DNA of 64,000 nucleotides from Paraburkholderia caffeinilytica (GTDB lineage: Bacteria > Pseudomonadota > Gammaproteobacteria > Burkholderiales > Burkholderiaceae). The stretch spans positions 1,736,001 through 1,800,000 of the forward strand of contig NZ_CP031466.1 in NCBI RefSeq assembly GCF_003368325.1, in the 5' to 3' direction. The position numbers and the translations under genes are program-made. The notes beneath the pieces are model-generated. The model was not told where the DNA came from, did no database searches, and saw only the letters and a program-made list of their open reading frames with translations. Shown one piece after another: positions 26,695-34,380 of this stretch; the first letter of the stretch is position 1, and each line of letters opens with the position of its first letter.

Positions 26695-27546
26695 ATGAAA
26701 GCACTGGATCTGGACGTTCTGACAATGATCGTGGCCGTGGCCGACACGGGGAACATCAGTCGCGCGGCGGAAATCGTCCATCGCTCGCAATCGGCGGTGA
26801 GCATGCAGATCAAGACCCTCGAAACCGCGCTCGGCAAGCCGCTTTTCGTGCGCAAGCCAAGAAGCGTGATCCCGACGCAAGATGGCGAAGTGTTGTTGAC
26901 GTTCGCGCGGCGCATGCTCGCCCTGCGCGATGAAGCGTGGGCGGCGGTGGTCCGGCCCGACGTAACCGGCCGGGTCGTCATCGGTGTGCCCGACGACTAC
27001 GCCTCGTCACTGCTGCCGTCGATCCTCAAGAAATTTTCCGCGACCTACCCGAAGGTCGAGATTCAGGTCGTCGGACTGCCGAGCGTGGCGCTCGCGCCCA
27101 TGGTGAAGGACGGCTCGGTCGACCTGGTCTGCGGGACGCGCGTCAAGGGCCTATCCGGCGAATTCATCCGGCTCGAACCGATGGTCTGGGCCGCGGCGCC
27201 CAGCGCGCACGACATCTGGCGCGAGCGGCCGCTGCCGATTGCCGTGTTCCTGCCGGGCAGCGTCGCCCGGGAAAACGCGATCCGCAGTCTTGAACAGGCG
27301 AAGATCACCTACCGGACCTCGTACGAGAGCCCGAGCCTGATGGGCCTGCTCAGCATGGTCGAAGCAGGACTCGCGGTGGCGCCGCTCGCGCAATGCGCGG
27401 TTCCTGCTCATCTGACCTTGCTCGGCCACGCGCAGGGCTTGCCCGAAATCGCCGCGCTGGAGCTAATACTCGCGCGGAGTGCCAAATCGAAGCGGCCGCC
27501 ATGCGACTTTCTCGCCGAAAAGATCATGTCGGAACTGCGGCGTTAG
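26695..27546 (+). CDS. LysR-family transcriptional regulator
   Basis: The 283-residue protein has an N-terminal winged helix-turn-helix (LDLDVLTMIVAVADTGNISRAAEIVHRSQSAVSMQIKTLE broken over residues 4-43) and a periplasmic-binding-protein-like effector domain from about residue 90. It is divergent from the alpha/beta hydrolase gene and probably regulates it in response to a small molecule. The start codon immediately follows an inverted repeat that could be its own operator, so autoregulation is likely. Confidence 0.9.
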   Translation: MKALDLDVLTMIVAVADTGNISRAAEIVHRSQSAVSMQIKTLETALGKPLFVRKPRSVIPTQDGEVLLTFARRMLALRDEAWAAVVRPDVTGRVVIGVPDDYASSLLPSILKKFSATYPKVEIQVVGLPSVALAPMVKDGSVDLVCGTRVKGLSGEFIRLEPMVWAAAPSAHDIWRERPLPIAVFLPGSVARENAIRSLEQAKITYRTSYESPSLMGLLSMVEAGLAVAPLAQCAVPAHLTLLGHAQGLPEIAALELILARSAKSKRPPCDFLAEKIMSELRR

Positions 27547-27888
27547 TCGCACCGCGCGGCGTGTCGAAACCGCGCCCTTCCAACGCAAACGCAAACGCCA
27601 AGGCCAAGGCCAACGCATCAATAGCGATGCGAGCGTGGCGCGCCAGGGTGCACCGCGCCCACGGCTGCGCCCGGCTTGCGGGTGCGGCGCCGCGCACGGT
27701 CGTGCCGCCCCCGTTCGCTCAAATGTGAGGCGCGAGGACTCGCCGTATGTCGCAGATGCCCTTCTCCGACACCTTCTGAACCTGACGGCGTGACGTTGCC
27801 GTCGTCATGGCGAGCGAACACAGTGTCGCCGGTTTTGATCACGGCCAGCATGGTTTTGAGTCTCTTCATCATGAAGCGTCAATCTCCT
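27547..27888. other. Region between lysR and nasA with hexamer repeats
   Basis: GCAAAC and GGCCAA hexamers repeat at about 27583-27612. The minus strand holds a small open frame (27618-27872) directly after nasA, annotated separately. I saw no clear terminator for either flanking gene. Confidence 0.4.
27618..27872 (-). CDS. Possible small protein downstream of nasA, 84 aa
   Basis: The frame starts MMKRLKTMLAVIKTGDTVFA 16 bp after the nasA stop, with AAGGAG 11 nt before the first ATG, so translation is possible. The second half is Arg-rich and low in hydrophobic residues, which looks like random GC-rich coding. Only the first 25 or so residues look protein-like. It may be a real small gene, a degraded start of a former operon member, or chance. 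Confidence 0.3.
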   Translation of the reverse strand: MMKRLKTMLAVIKTGDTVFARHDDGNVTPSGSEGVGEGHLRHTASPRASHLSERGRHDRARRRTRKPGAAVGAVHPGAPRSHRY

Positions 27889-30711
27889 TCAAGCTGTGCT
27901 CAACCTTTCCAGTTCGGTGTCGACCAACAGCTTCTTCAGTTCCGGCACGCAGGATCCGCAGTTGCCGCCGGCCTTCAGGCACGCGGTGATTTCCGCCGCG
28001 GTCTTTAGCCCGTGCTCCCGGATCGCCGCGCAGATCGTATTGCGTCCCACGCCGAAACACGAGCAGACCGTGGGTCCCGTATCGACACCCTTGCCAATCG
28101 GCTGCCCGACCAGCAGACCGGCACGGTCCTCGTCGTCGAGCCTGTTCTTCCCGAACAGGCCCGCGAGCCAGGTACGCGACGGCAACGGCAACTCGGAGCG
28201 CGCCGATACGAAGATGCAACTCTCGATACGCTCGTCGACCAGATGCACGGCGCGATAGATTCCCGCCGTCCTGTCCTCGTATTCCAGCCAGTCGGCGTGC
28301 GGATCGTCGATGCCGAATAGCGCCTGCGCCCAGTTGCCGTGATCGGTGAGCGGCTTGCGCCCCGCGAGTTCGTAGCGCACGAACTGCGTGCCGTGGACGC
28401 GCGTCCAGTAGGTCATGCCGTCCAGCACCGGAGCGTGACGGCTCAACGAGAAGCCGTGCCAGGCGACGTCGAACCTGTCGATGCGAACCGGCGTGTGCTT
28501 GAACTCGGGCTCCCCGGAGACCGGATCGACCTCGGGATTCACCACCGCGCCGACACGCGCGTCGGACGCCACCTGATCGTTCCAGTGAATCGGCACGAAC
28601 ACGCTGCCTCGCGACATGCCGCCGCCATGCTGCACACGTGCGACCATCGTGCCCCACCGGCTCGACACACGCGCGAGTTCACCTTCCCGCACGCCGCACG
28701 ACAGCGCGTCCTGCGGATGCAAATCGACGAAGGCTTCCGTCACGTGGCCGGCGAGCTTCTCCGACTTGCCCGTGCGGGTCATCGTGTGCCATTGGTCGCG
28801 TACCCGGCCGGTATTGAGCGTCAGCGGATACTCGTCGTCCGGCGCGTGGACCGGCGCGCGCGGCGGGGTCGCGACGAACCGCGCCTTGCCGTCCGCGTGC
28901 GCATAGCGGCGATCGCCGAAGAGTCGCGCGGTCCCGCGCTGCTCCGCGCCATTCGCCGCCGGCACCGGCCACTGGATCGGCTGCAGCGCGTCGTAGCGCT
29001 CGGGGCCGAGCGCGACGAGCCCACCCAGATTGAACACGCGCGGCACACCGCCTTCGGTGTGTCCGTTATTCATCTTTCCCAGGCTGCCCGTGGCCTCGCC
29101 ACCGTTGCCCGGCTCGTTACGATAGGCACTCAGCCGTGCATGCTCGTCGAAGATCTCATGCGGCGCCGAAAAATCGAAGCCGGCATACCCCATGCGCTGT
29201 GCGACGTCGCAGATGATCCGCCAGTCCGCGCGCGCTTCGCCCGGTGCCGGCAGGAACGCTCGCTGGCGCGAAATCCTGCGCTCGGAGTTGGTGACGGTGC
29301 CGTCTTTCTCGCCCCAGCCGAGCGCCGGCAGCAGGACGTGGGCAAACGCATTGGTATCCGTGTTTTCGACAATGTCGGAGCTGACGACGAGCTCGCAACG
29401 CGCGAGCGCGCGCTTCGCCTGATCGCCATCGGGCAGGCTCACAACCGGGTTCGTGCCCATGATCCAGACAGCCTTGATGCGGCCCGTCTCGATCGCCTCG
29501 AACAACTCGACTGCCTTGAGTCCCGGCCGTTCCGCGATGGCGGGCGAGCCCCAGAAGGTCTGCACGAGCTCGCGATGACGCGGATTGTCGAGTTCCAGAT
29601 GTGCCGCCAGCGTGTTCGCGAGGCCGCCCACTTCACGCCCGCCCATCGCGTTCGGCTGTCCGGTGAACGAGAACGGCCCCATCCCCGGCTTGCCGATGCG
29701 GCCTGTCAGCAGATGGCAATTGATGATGCTGTTGACCTTGTCGGTGCCGGAGGTCGACTGGTTCACGCCTTGGGAATAGACCGTCACGACCCGCTCGGTC
29801 CGCGCGAAGAGCCGGTAGAACTCGAGCAGATCGTGCGGGTCGAGCTTGCAGGCCTTCGCGCACTGCGCGAGGTCGAAGCCGTTCGCCGAGTCGGTTGAAG
29901 CGGCATCGAGTGCCTGGGCGTAGCCGGTCGTATGCGCATCGACGAAACCTGCATCGGTCGTGTCGTGTTCCGCGAGAAAACTGAGCAGTCCGTTGAACAG
30001 TCGAACGTCGGTGCCCGCCTTCAGCGGCAGATGCAGGTCGGCCATCTCGCAGGTCGCGGTGTAGCGCGGGTCGATCACGACGACCTTCACATCGGGCCGC
30101 GTTTCCTTGATCCTGACGATCCGCTGGAACAGGATCGGATGGCACCACGCCGTGTTCGATCCGACCAGCACGACCAGGTCCGCGAGCTCGAGGTCCTCGT
30201 AGCACACCGGCACGAGGTCTTCGCCGAACGCACGCTTGTGCCCCGCGACCGACGACGACATGCACAGGCGCGAATTGGTGTCGATGTTCGCGCTGCCGAC
30301 ATAGCCCTTCATCAGCTTGTTGGCGGCGTAGTAGTCCTCCGTCAGCAGTTGCCCCGAGACGTAGAGCGCGACGGCATCCGGGCCGTGCTGATCGATGATC
30401 CGGCGAAAACCGCCGGCAACCGTGTCGAGCGCATCGTTCCACGACACGTTGCGCAATTCACCGCTGCCCGGATCGCGCAGCCTGGGATGCAGCAGGCGTC
30501 CATCGAGCCCGACCGTTTCGCCGAGCGCCGAGCCTTTCACGCACAAGCGGCCGGCATTTGCCGGATGGCGATCGTCGCCGGCAATGTCGGCCTGGCCGTC
30601 CGGGCGTGGCGTCGCGAGTACACCGCAGCCGACGCCGCAATAGGGACAGGTGGTTCGGACCGCGTCACGACTGGCGTCGGGCGGACTGGCAATGACGATG
30701 GGAAGACTCAC
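27889..30711 (-). CDS. nasA: Assimilatory nitrate reductase catalytic subunit
   Basis: The 940-residue cytoplasmic molybdoenzyme reduces nitrate to nitrite. The N-terminal [4Fe-4S] site is C22, C25, C29 and C57 (CPYCGVGC, then LCVKG). The likely molybdenum ligand is Cys150 (NSRLCMSSSVAG). Bis-MGD binding segments follow, and residues about 880-930 form a BFD-like [2Fe-2S] domain (VCSCFGVG and GGNCGSC). That C-terminal domain is typical of the NADH-coupled NasA/NasC type. The start is GTG at 30711, 13 nt after the FAD subunit's stop, so it is the third gene of the nirD operon. Expression should depend on the sigma-54/ANTAR control region before nirD. Confidence 0.93.
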   Translation of the reverse strand: MSLPIVIASPPDASRDAVRTTCPYCGVGCGVLATPRPDGQADIAGDDRHPANAGRLCVKGSALGETVGLDGRLLHPRLRDPGSGELRNVSWNDALDTVAGGFRRIIDQHGPDAVALYVSGQLLTEDYYAANKLMKGYVGSANIDTNSRLCMSSSVAGHKRAFGEDLVPVCYEDLELADLVVLVGSNTAWCHPILFQRIVRIKETRPDVKVVVIDPRYTATCEMADLHLPLKAGTDVRLFNGLLSFLAEHDTTDAGFVDAHTTGYAQALDAASTDSANGFDLAQCAKACKLDPHDLLEFYRLFARTERVVTVYSQGVNQSTSGTDKVNSIINCHLLTGRIGKPGMGPFSFTGQPNAMGGREVGGLANTLAAHLELDNPRHRELVQTFWGSPAIAERPGLKAVELFEAIETGRIKAVWIMGTNPVVSLPDGDQAKRALARCELVVSSDIVENTDTNAFAHVLLPALGWGEKDGTVTNSERRISRQRAFLPAPGEARADWRIICDVAQRMGYAGFDFSAPHEIFDEHARLSAYRNEPGNGGEATGSLGKMNNGHTEGGVPRVFNLGGLVALGPERYDALQPIQWPVPAANGAEQRGTARLFGDRRYAHADGKARFVATPPRAPVHAPDDEYPLTLNTGRVRDQWHTMTRTGKSEKLAGHVTEAFVDLHPQDALSCGVREGELARVSSRWGTMVARVQHGGGMSRGSVFVPIHWNDQVASDARVGAVVNPEVDPVSGEPEFKHTPVRIDRFDVAWHGFSLSRHAPVLDGMTYWTRVHGTQFVRYELAGRKPLTDHGNWAQALFGIDDPHADWLEYEDRTAGIYRAVHLVDERIESCIFVSARSELPLPSRTWLAGLFGKNRLDDEDRAGLLVGQPIGKGVDTGPTVCSCFGVGRNTICAAIREHGLKTAAEITACLKAGGNCGSCVPELKKLLVDTELERLSTA

Positions 30712-30724
30712 GTTCGATTCCGGT

Positions 30725-31996
30725 TCAGGCGGGCTGCGCCTCGCACAGGGCTTTGCCGAACAACAGCCGGCTGCGCAACGGCGCGATGTCGGTCCGGTTC
30801 TGGATCAGTTCGAAGTACCAGGCGCCGTCCTTGACGTCGCCGTACAGGACCGCGCCGATCACCCGGCTACCCTCGATCACGAGGCGCTTGTAGATGCCGC
30901 GTCGCGGATCGCGCAACACGAGATCTTCGCTATCCGGGCCGCCGACGAAATCGCCGGCGGAATACAGGTCGACGCCGGTAACTTTCAGCTTGGTCGCCGT
31001 CGCGCGCTGCACGTAGCGGCGGTGACCGGCACCGGCCAGATGCGCGCCGCAAACACGCGCCTGATCCCAGATCGGCGCGACGAGACCGAAGGTCGCCGTG
31101 CGGTGCTGCACGCATTCGCCGACGGCGTAGACGCGCGGATCGTAGGTCTGCAAGGTGTCGTCGACGACGATCGCGCGTTCGCAGTGCAAGCCCGCCTGCT
31201 TCGCGAGCTCGATATTCGGGCGCACCCCGGCCGTCATGACAACCAGGTCGGCGGGAATCTCCATGCCGTCGTCAAACCGTACCGCGGTGACACGCTCCGG
31301 CCCGACGATTTCGGCAGTGCGCGCCTTCATCAGGAAACGCAAACCCCTGCGCTCCAGCGTCTGCAGCAGCAGGGCCGACGCGCTCCTGTCGAGCTGGCGG
31401 TCCATCAGGCTGTCGGTGTCGTGCACGACGGTCACCGACATGCCCTGGCGCATGAGCCCGTTCGCCGCCTCCAGCCCAAGGAGACCGCCGCCGATGATCA
31501 CGGCGTGGCGGTGACTGCGCGCAGCCGCGAGCATCGTTTCGACGTCCTGGATGTCGCGAAACGCGATCACCCCAGGCAACTGATGACCCGGCACCGGAAT
31601 CAGGAATGGCTTGGAGCCGGTTGCGATCAGCAGCCGGTCGTAGCCCACCTCGATGCCGCTTTGCGAGCGCACGATGCGGCGCTTGCGGTCAATCGCGGCC
31701 ACCGGGTCGCCCGCATGCAGCCGGATACCCTTGTCCGCATACCAGTCGCGCGTATTGAGGATGATCTCGTCGACGCGCTTCTCGCCCGCGAGCACCGGCG
31801 ACAGCAGGATGCGGTTGTAGTTGCCGTACGGCTCGGCGCCGAACACGGTGATGTCGTAGAGATCCGGCGCGAGCTTCAGCAGCTCCTCGACCGTGCGCAT
31901 GCCGGCCATGCCGTTGCCGACCACCACCAGACGCGGGCGGGAAGGCGCGATGAGCGATGCGCCTCCCGAGCCCGGCGCGGCGTGCTCATGTCTCAT
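30725..31996 (-). CDS. NirB-like FAD/NAD(P)H oxidoreductase lacking the sirohaem half
   Basis: The 423-residue protein has a GxGxxG motif (VVVGNGMAGMRTVEELL, about residues 22-38), a second dinucleotide fold (GGGLLGLEAANGL) and an FAD-binding acidic motif (VYAVGECVQH). The sequence follows the N-terminus of NirB closely but stops where NirB continues into BFD [2Fe-2S] and sirohaem domains; no such domains follow. It overlaps the nirD stop as ATGA. It may be the NADH-dehydrogenase module feeding NasA, as Klebsiella NasB does, rather than a nitrite reductase. I leave the symbol open. Confidence 0.85.
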   Translation of the reverse strand: MRHEHAAPGSGGASLIAPSRPRLVVVGNGMAGMRTVEELLKLAPDLYDITVFGAEPYGNYNRILLSPVLAGEKRVDEIILNTRDWYADKGIRLHAGDPVAAIDRKRRIVRSQSGIEVGYDRLLIATGSKPFLIPVPGHQLPGVIAFRDIQDVETMLAAARSHRHAVIIGGGLLGLEAANGLMRQGMSVTVVHDTDSLMDRQLDRSASALLLQTLERRGLRFLMKARTAEIVGPERVTAVRFDDGMEIPADLVVMTAGVRPNIELAKQAGLHCERAIVVDDTLQTYDPRVYAVGECVQHRTATFGLVAPIWDQARVCGAHLAGAGHRRYVQRATATKLKVTGVDLYSAGDFVGGPDSEDLVLRDPRRGIYKRLVIEGSRVIGAVLYGDVKDGAWYFELIQNRTDIAPLRSRLLFGKALCEAQPA

Positions 31997-32346
31997 GCCG
32001 CGACCCACACCTTACCGCTCTCGATGCGCACCGGATACGCGTTGACGGAATTCTCGGGCGCCTCGAGGCATTCGCCGGTGCGCAGATCGAAATGATGCTT
32101 GTAGATCGGCGAGGCCACCACGATGCGCTCGCCGAGGCTGCCGATCAGCCCGCGCGAGAGCACCGCCGCCTGCGAACCCGGATCGAAGTTGTCGATCGCG
32201 TAGATGCCCGCTTCCGCGTCGCCGGTGGTCACGTGAAATACCGCAACCTGCTCGCCGTTGACAAGCGCGCACACGCCGGTATTCGGAACGATGTCGTCGA
32301 GCGCGCACACGGGCATCCAGGATTGCGGAAGTCGATCGTTGTTCAT
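31993..32346 (-). CDS. nirD: NirD-type small subunit, Rieske fold without cluster ligands
   Basis: The 117-residue protein matches NirD: WMPVCALDDIVPNTGVCALVNGEQVAVF, then VLSRGLIG and VASPIYKHHFDLRTGECLE. The Rieske CxH and CxxH ligand pairs are absent, as in E. coli NirD, so it should bind no [2Fe-2S] cluster. NirD normally works with NirB in NADH-dependent nitrite reduction to ammonium. The start at 32346 has TTGAGGAATTC upstream. It is first in the operon nirD - FAD subunit - nasA and follows the antitermination leader at 32416-32539. Confidence 0.9.
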   Translation of the reverse strand: MNNDRLPQSWMPVCALDDIVPNTGVCALVNGEQVAVFHVTTGDAEAGIYAIDNFDPGSQAAVLSRGLIGSLGERIVVASPIYKHHFDLRTGECLEAPENSVNAYPVRIESGKVWVAA

Positions 32347-32415
32347 GCTGAATTCCTCAAGGTTGGTGGGGCGGAGGGCCATGCGGTCTCTGCGACCACG
32401 GAGTTTTCGTCCGGC

Positions 32416-32471
32416 AAATAAAAAGGCGTCCCGCGGAACCAGTCATCAGGTGACTGGATTCGGGGGACGCC
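32416..32471 (-). terminator. Conditional terminator in the nirD leader
   Basis: An 8-bp stem (GGCGTCCC / GGGACGCC) encloses an inner hairpin (CCAGTCA / TGACTGG) and is followed on the minus strand by TTTTTATTT. It lies 70 nt before the nirD start and well after the narK stop, inside the transcript that starts at the sigma-54 promoter. Confidence 0.8.
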
Positions 32472-32539
32472 GTTGTCCAAAAGCCAAGGAATCTGCAGAG
32501 CGACTTTTGCTGCATGCTGGCCGGATCGTCGTTGATCCG
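32416..32539 (-). promoter_or_regulatory. ANTAR-type antitermination leader upstream of nirD
   Basis: Read on the minus strand, the leader has hairpin P1 (32522-32539; stem CGGATC/GATCCG, hexaloop AACGAC), a linker of about 43 nt, then hairpin P2 (32465-32478; stem GGAC/GTCC, hexaloop AACGGC). Both loops have A at position 1 and G at position 4, the signature of RNAs bound by ANTAR proteins such as NasR and EutV. P2 overlaps the 5' arm of a terminator (GGCGTCCC 32464-32471 with GGGACGCC 32425-32432, then TTTTTATTT), so P2 and the terminator exclude each other. Nitrate-dependent antitermination is the inferred function. Confidence 0.8.
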
Positions 32540-32553
32540 CCGCGGTCATTCAC

Positions 32554-32568
32554 GCAAGGGCCATGCCA
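32554..32568 (-). promoter_or_regulatory. Sigma-54 (-24/-12) promoter of the nirD operon
   Basis: On the minus strand TGGCATGGCCCTTGC matches TGGCAYG-N4-TTGC with the required GG-N10-GC spacing. Transcription would start near 32542, right before hairpin P1 of the leader. Confidence 0.8.
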
Positions 32569-32665
32569 TGCGGGTCAATGAGCTGCTGTCCGGCCCTGCG
32601 CGGGGAAAGGCGCCATCGCAAGGCCGCGCTGCCCGAACCGGGTTGATGCATTTTGATGCAGCGCA

Positions 32666-32701
32666 GCACATTGGTGGTGCGCCATGGCACCTTCGCCGTG
32701 C
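32666..32701. promoter_or_regulatory. Two NtrC-like enhancer sites upstream of the nirD promoter
   Basis: GCACA-N5-GGTGC (32666-32680) and GCACC-N5-CGTGC (32687-32701) each fit the NtrC consensus GCACC-N5-GGTGC with one mismatch. Their centres are 21 bp apart, about -131 and -152 from the predicted start, a normal enhancer position on the same helical face. Confidence 0.7.
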
Positions 32702-32746
32702 AGCGCCGGGGCGATGACGACAGCCCCTTATGCGAGGGCAGCGTCG

Positions 32747-34081
32747 TCAATTTGCAATGCCGTTGGTGCCGGCAACGGTCAACGCGTGCTCGCGCAGCGC
32801 CGCCTCGCGCGCTTTGTGTTCGCTGCTGAAGCGCACGGCCAGCGCGCATAACGCGGACAGTGTGACGAGCATGCCGAGCAGCGCCAGCGTCTGCTGGATG
32901 CTGCCGACGCCTTTCATCAGGAAACCGGCCACCACCGCGCCGACATTGCCGCCCGCGCCAATCACGCCCGCCACGCCACCGAGCGCCTTGCGGTCGATGA
33001 ACGGCACCAGCGCATAGGTCGCGCCGCAAGCCATGTGCGTGAACAGACCGAAAACCAGCATGGAGATCACGGCCAGCGCGATGCTGTTCGCGTGCGCGAA
33101 ACCCATGAGGCCCAGACCTTCGCCGACGATCAGCACGAACAGCAAGCTCGCGCGGATGTCGAGGCCTCGACGCGCGGCAGCCTTGTCCGACAGCCAGCCA
33201 CCCAGCGCGCGGGCAAACAGGGCGAGCAGGCCGAAGCTGCCGGCGGCAATGCCCGCCGCCTTTAGCGACAGGTGAAAATGGTCGACGTAATAGATTGCGG
33301 CGACGTTGTGAATGAAAACCTCGACGCCGAAGCACGCTGCGTAGGTGGTGAACAGCATCCAGACGCGATAGTTCGCGCAGGCCGCCCGGAAACTCGCCCA
33401 ACCGCCCTTCTTTCCGCCTTCGATCGCGATACCGCGCGAGCGCAGTTCCGCAACGTTTCCTTGCGGGCAATCCTGCGTGAAACGCCAGTAAAACCACGCC
33501 ATGACCGGCATCGCGAGGCCCGGCACCACCAGCGCGAGGCGCCATGCCGACGGCTCTGTCGCGCCGAGCGCCATGATCGCCGCCAGCAGCAGCGGCACCA
33601 GTGCCTGCGCCACGCCGGCTCCGGTATTGCCCCATCCGGCTGTCGCCGCGTTGGCGGTGCCGACCACGTTCGGCGCGAACATCGTCGAGGTGTGGTACTG
33701 GCTAATGACAAAGCAGGCGCCAACCGCGCCGATGCACAGGCGGCACAGCAGGAAGCTCTCGTAGCCCGTGGAGAGCGCCGCGCCGAGCACCGGAAAGACA
33801 CCCGCGAGCATCAGGCCGCAGTAGACCTTGCGTGGACCGTAGCGGTCGCATAGCGGACCGATCACCAAACGCACGAGGATCGTGACCGCGACCGCGGCAA
33901 TGTTGATATTGGCGACCTGATCGACGGAAAGCCCGAATTCGCGCTTGATCAGCGGCATCAATGGCGCACAGGCGAACCACGCAAAGAAGCAGACGAAGAA
34001 CGCCATCCACGTCAGATGGAAAACGCGCATCGGTGGCGTGCGCAGGCTGAAGAGTTCGATGCGAGTTGCTTTGTCCGTCAT
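32747..34081 (-). CDS. narK: Nitrate/nitrite transporter, NarK-type major facilitator
   Basis: The 444-residue protein has about twelve membrane helices. It carries both nitrate signatures of NarK/NasA transporters, GWGNTGAGVAQ (about residues 140-150) and GAGGNVGAVVAGF (about 375-388). It imports nitrate for the reductase encoded downstream. The ATG at 34081 is preceded by TGGAACGACG; the frame runs upstream to 34156 only through the leader terminator, so that longer start is rejected. The transcript has its own ANTAR leader and sigma-54 promoter. Confidence 0.9.
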   Translation of the reverse strand: MTDKATRIELFSLRTPPMRVFHLTWMAFFVCFFAWFACAPLMPLIKREFGLSVDQVANINIAAVAVTILVRLVIGPLCDRYGPRKVYCGLMLAGVFPVLGAALSTGYESFLLCRLCIGAVGACFVISQYHTSTMFAPNVVGTANAATAGWGNTGAGVAQALVPLLLAAIMALGATEPSAWRLALVVPGLAMPVMAWFYWRFTQDCPQGNVAELRSRGIAIEGGKKGGWASFRAACANYRVWMLFTTYAACFGVEVFIHNVAAIYYVDHFHLSLKAAGIAAGSFGLLALFARALGGWLSDKAAARRGLDIRASLLFVLIVGEGLGLMGFAHANSIALAVISMLVFGLFTHMACGATYALVPFIDRKALGGVAGVIGAGGNVGAVVAGFLMKGVGSIQQTLALLGMLVTLSALCALAVRFSSEHKAREAALREHALTVAGTNGIAN

Positions 34082-34092
34082 CGTCGTTCCAG

Positions 34093-34146
34093 AAAAAAGA
34101 AAAAGCGTCCCGCGAACCCGGTCGGATGACCGGATTCGGGGGACGC
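34093..34146 (-). terminator. Conditional terminator in the narK leader
   Basis: GCGTCCC (34105-34111) pairs with GGGACGC (34140-34146) around an inner CCGGTC/GACCGG hairpin, and TTTTTCTTTTTT follows on the minus strand. The T-tract ends only about 11 nt before the narK start codon, so it must act as an attenuator of narK. Confidence 0.85.
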
Positions 34147-34216
34147 CGTTGTCCAAAACCCCGTTATGAGGATGCTGCTATTGATTCGAATGAAGATAGG
34201 TCGACTTTGATCCTAT
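34093..34216 (-). promoter_or_regulatory. ANTAR-type antitermination leader upstream of narK
   Basis: On the minus strand, hairpin P1 (34196-34216) has a 7-bp stem with one bulged A and hexaloop AAAGTC. After a 41-nt linker, P2 (34141-34154) has stem GGAC/GTCC and hexaloop AACGGC. Both loops carry A1 and G4. P2 overlaps the 5' arm of a terminator (34093-34146). P2 and the outer terminator stem are nearly identical to those before nirD, while P1 differs in sequence but keeps the loop rule. This covariation supports a functional RNA. An ANTAR protein (NasR or NasT) is the likely ligand. Confidence 0.82.
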
Positions 34217-34228
34217 GCGGGACCTATA

Positions 34229-34244
34229 TGCATATGCCGTGCCA
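34229..34244 (-). promoter_or_regulatory. Sigma-54 (-24/-12) promoter of narK
   Basis: On the minus strand TGGCACGGCATATGCA fits TGGCACG-N4-TTGCA with one mismatch and exact GG-N10-GC spacing. The predicted start near 34218 falls immediately before hairpin P1. Confidence 0.82.
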
Positions 34245-34344
34245 TACCGCGGAATCCGGTGTTCGGCGTGCCGGAAAGCCGGCAACAGCGATGCCGCGCG
34301 ACGGACGTCCGGCCGGCGCTCCAATCTATGTGTAGCGCGGCAAG

Positions 34345-34380
34345 GCACGGCGATGGTGCAGCACAGCACTGTTCCCGTGC
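34345..34380. promoter_or_regulatory. Two NtrC-like enhancer sites upstream of the narK promoter
   Basis: GCACG-N5-GGTGC (34345-34359) and GCACT-N5-CGTGC (34366-34380) match the NtrC consensus half-sites. Their centres are 21 bp apart, near -134 and -155, the same layout as upstream of nirD. Confidence 0.72.

Larger units (their letters stand above)
32347..32746. other. Control region between narK and nirD
   Basis: These 400 bp contain, from right to left on the minus strand, two NtrC-like sites, a sigma-54 promoter, and the P1/P2/terminator leader, each annotated separately. No gene is present. Confidence 0.7.

Noticed and set aside
31993..32346. A Rieske [2Fe-2S] electron carrier
   Set aside because: The Cys/His ligand pairs are missing at both expected positions, so it is annotated as a ligand-less NirD fold.
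34093..34146. Reading the hairpin before narK as an ordinary terminator of soeC
   Set aside because: It is 270 bp beyond soeC, lies downstream of a sigma-54 promoter, ends about 11 nt before the narK start codon, and has a near-copy before nirD. A plain end-of-operon terminator would not sit in that position.
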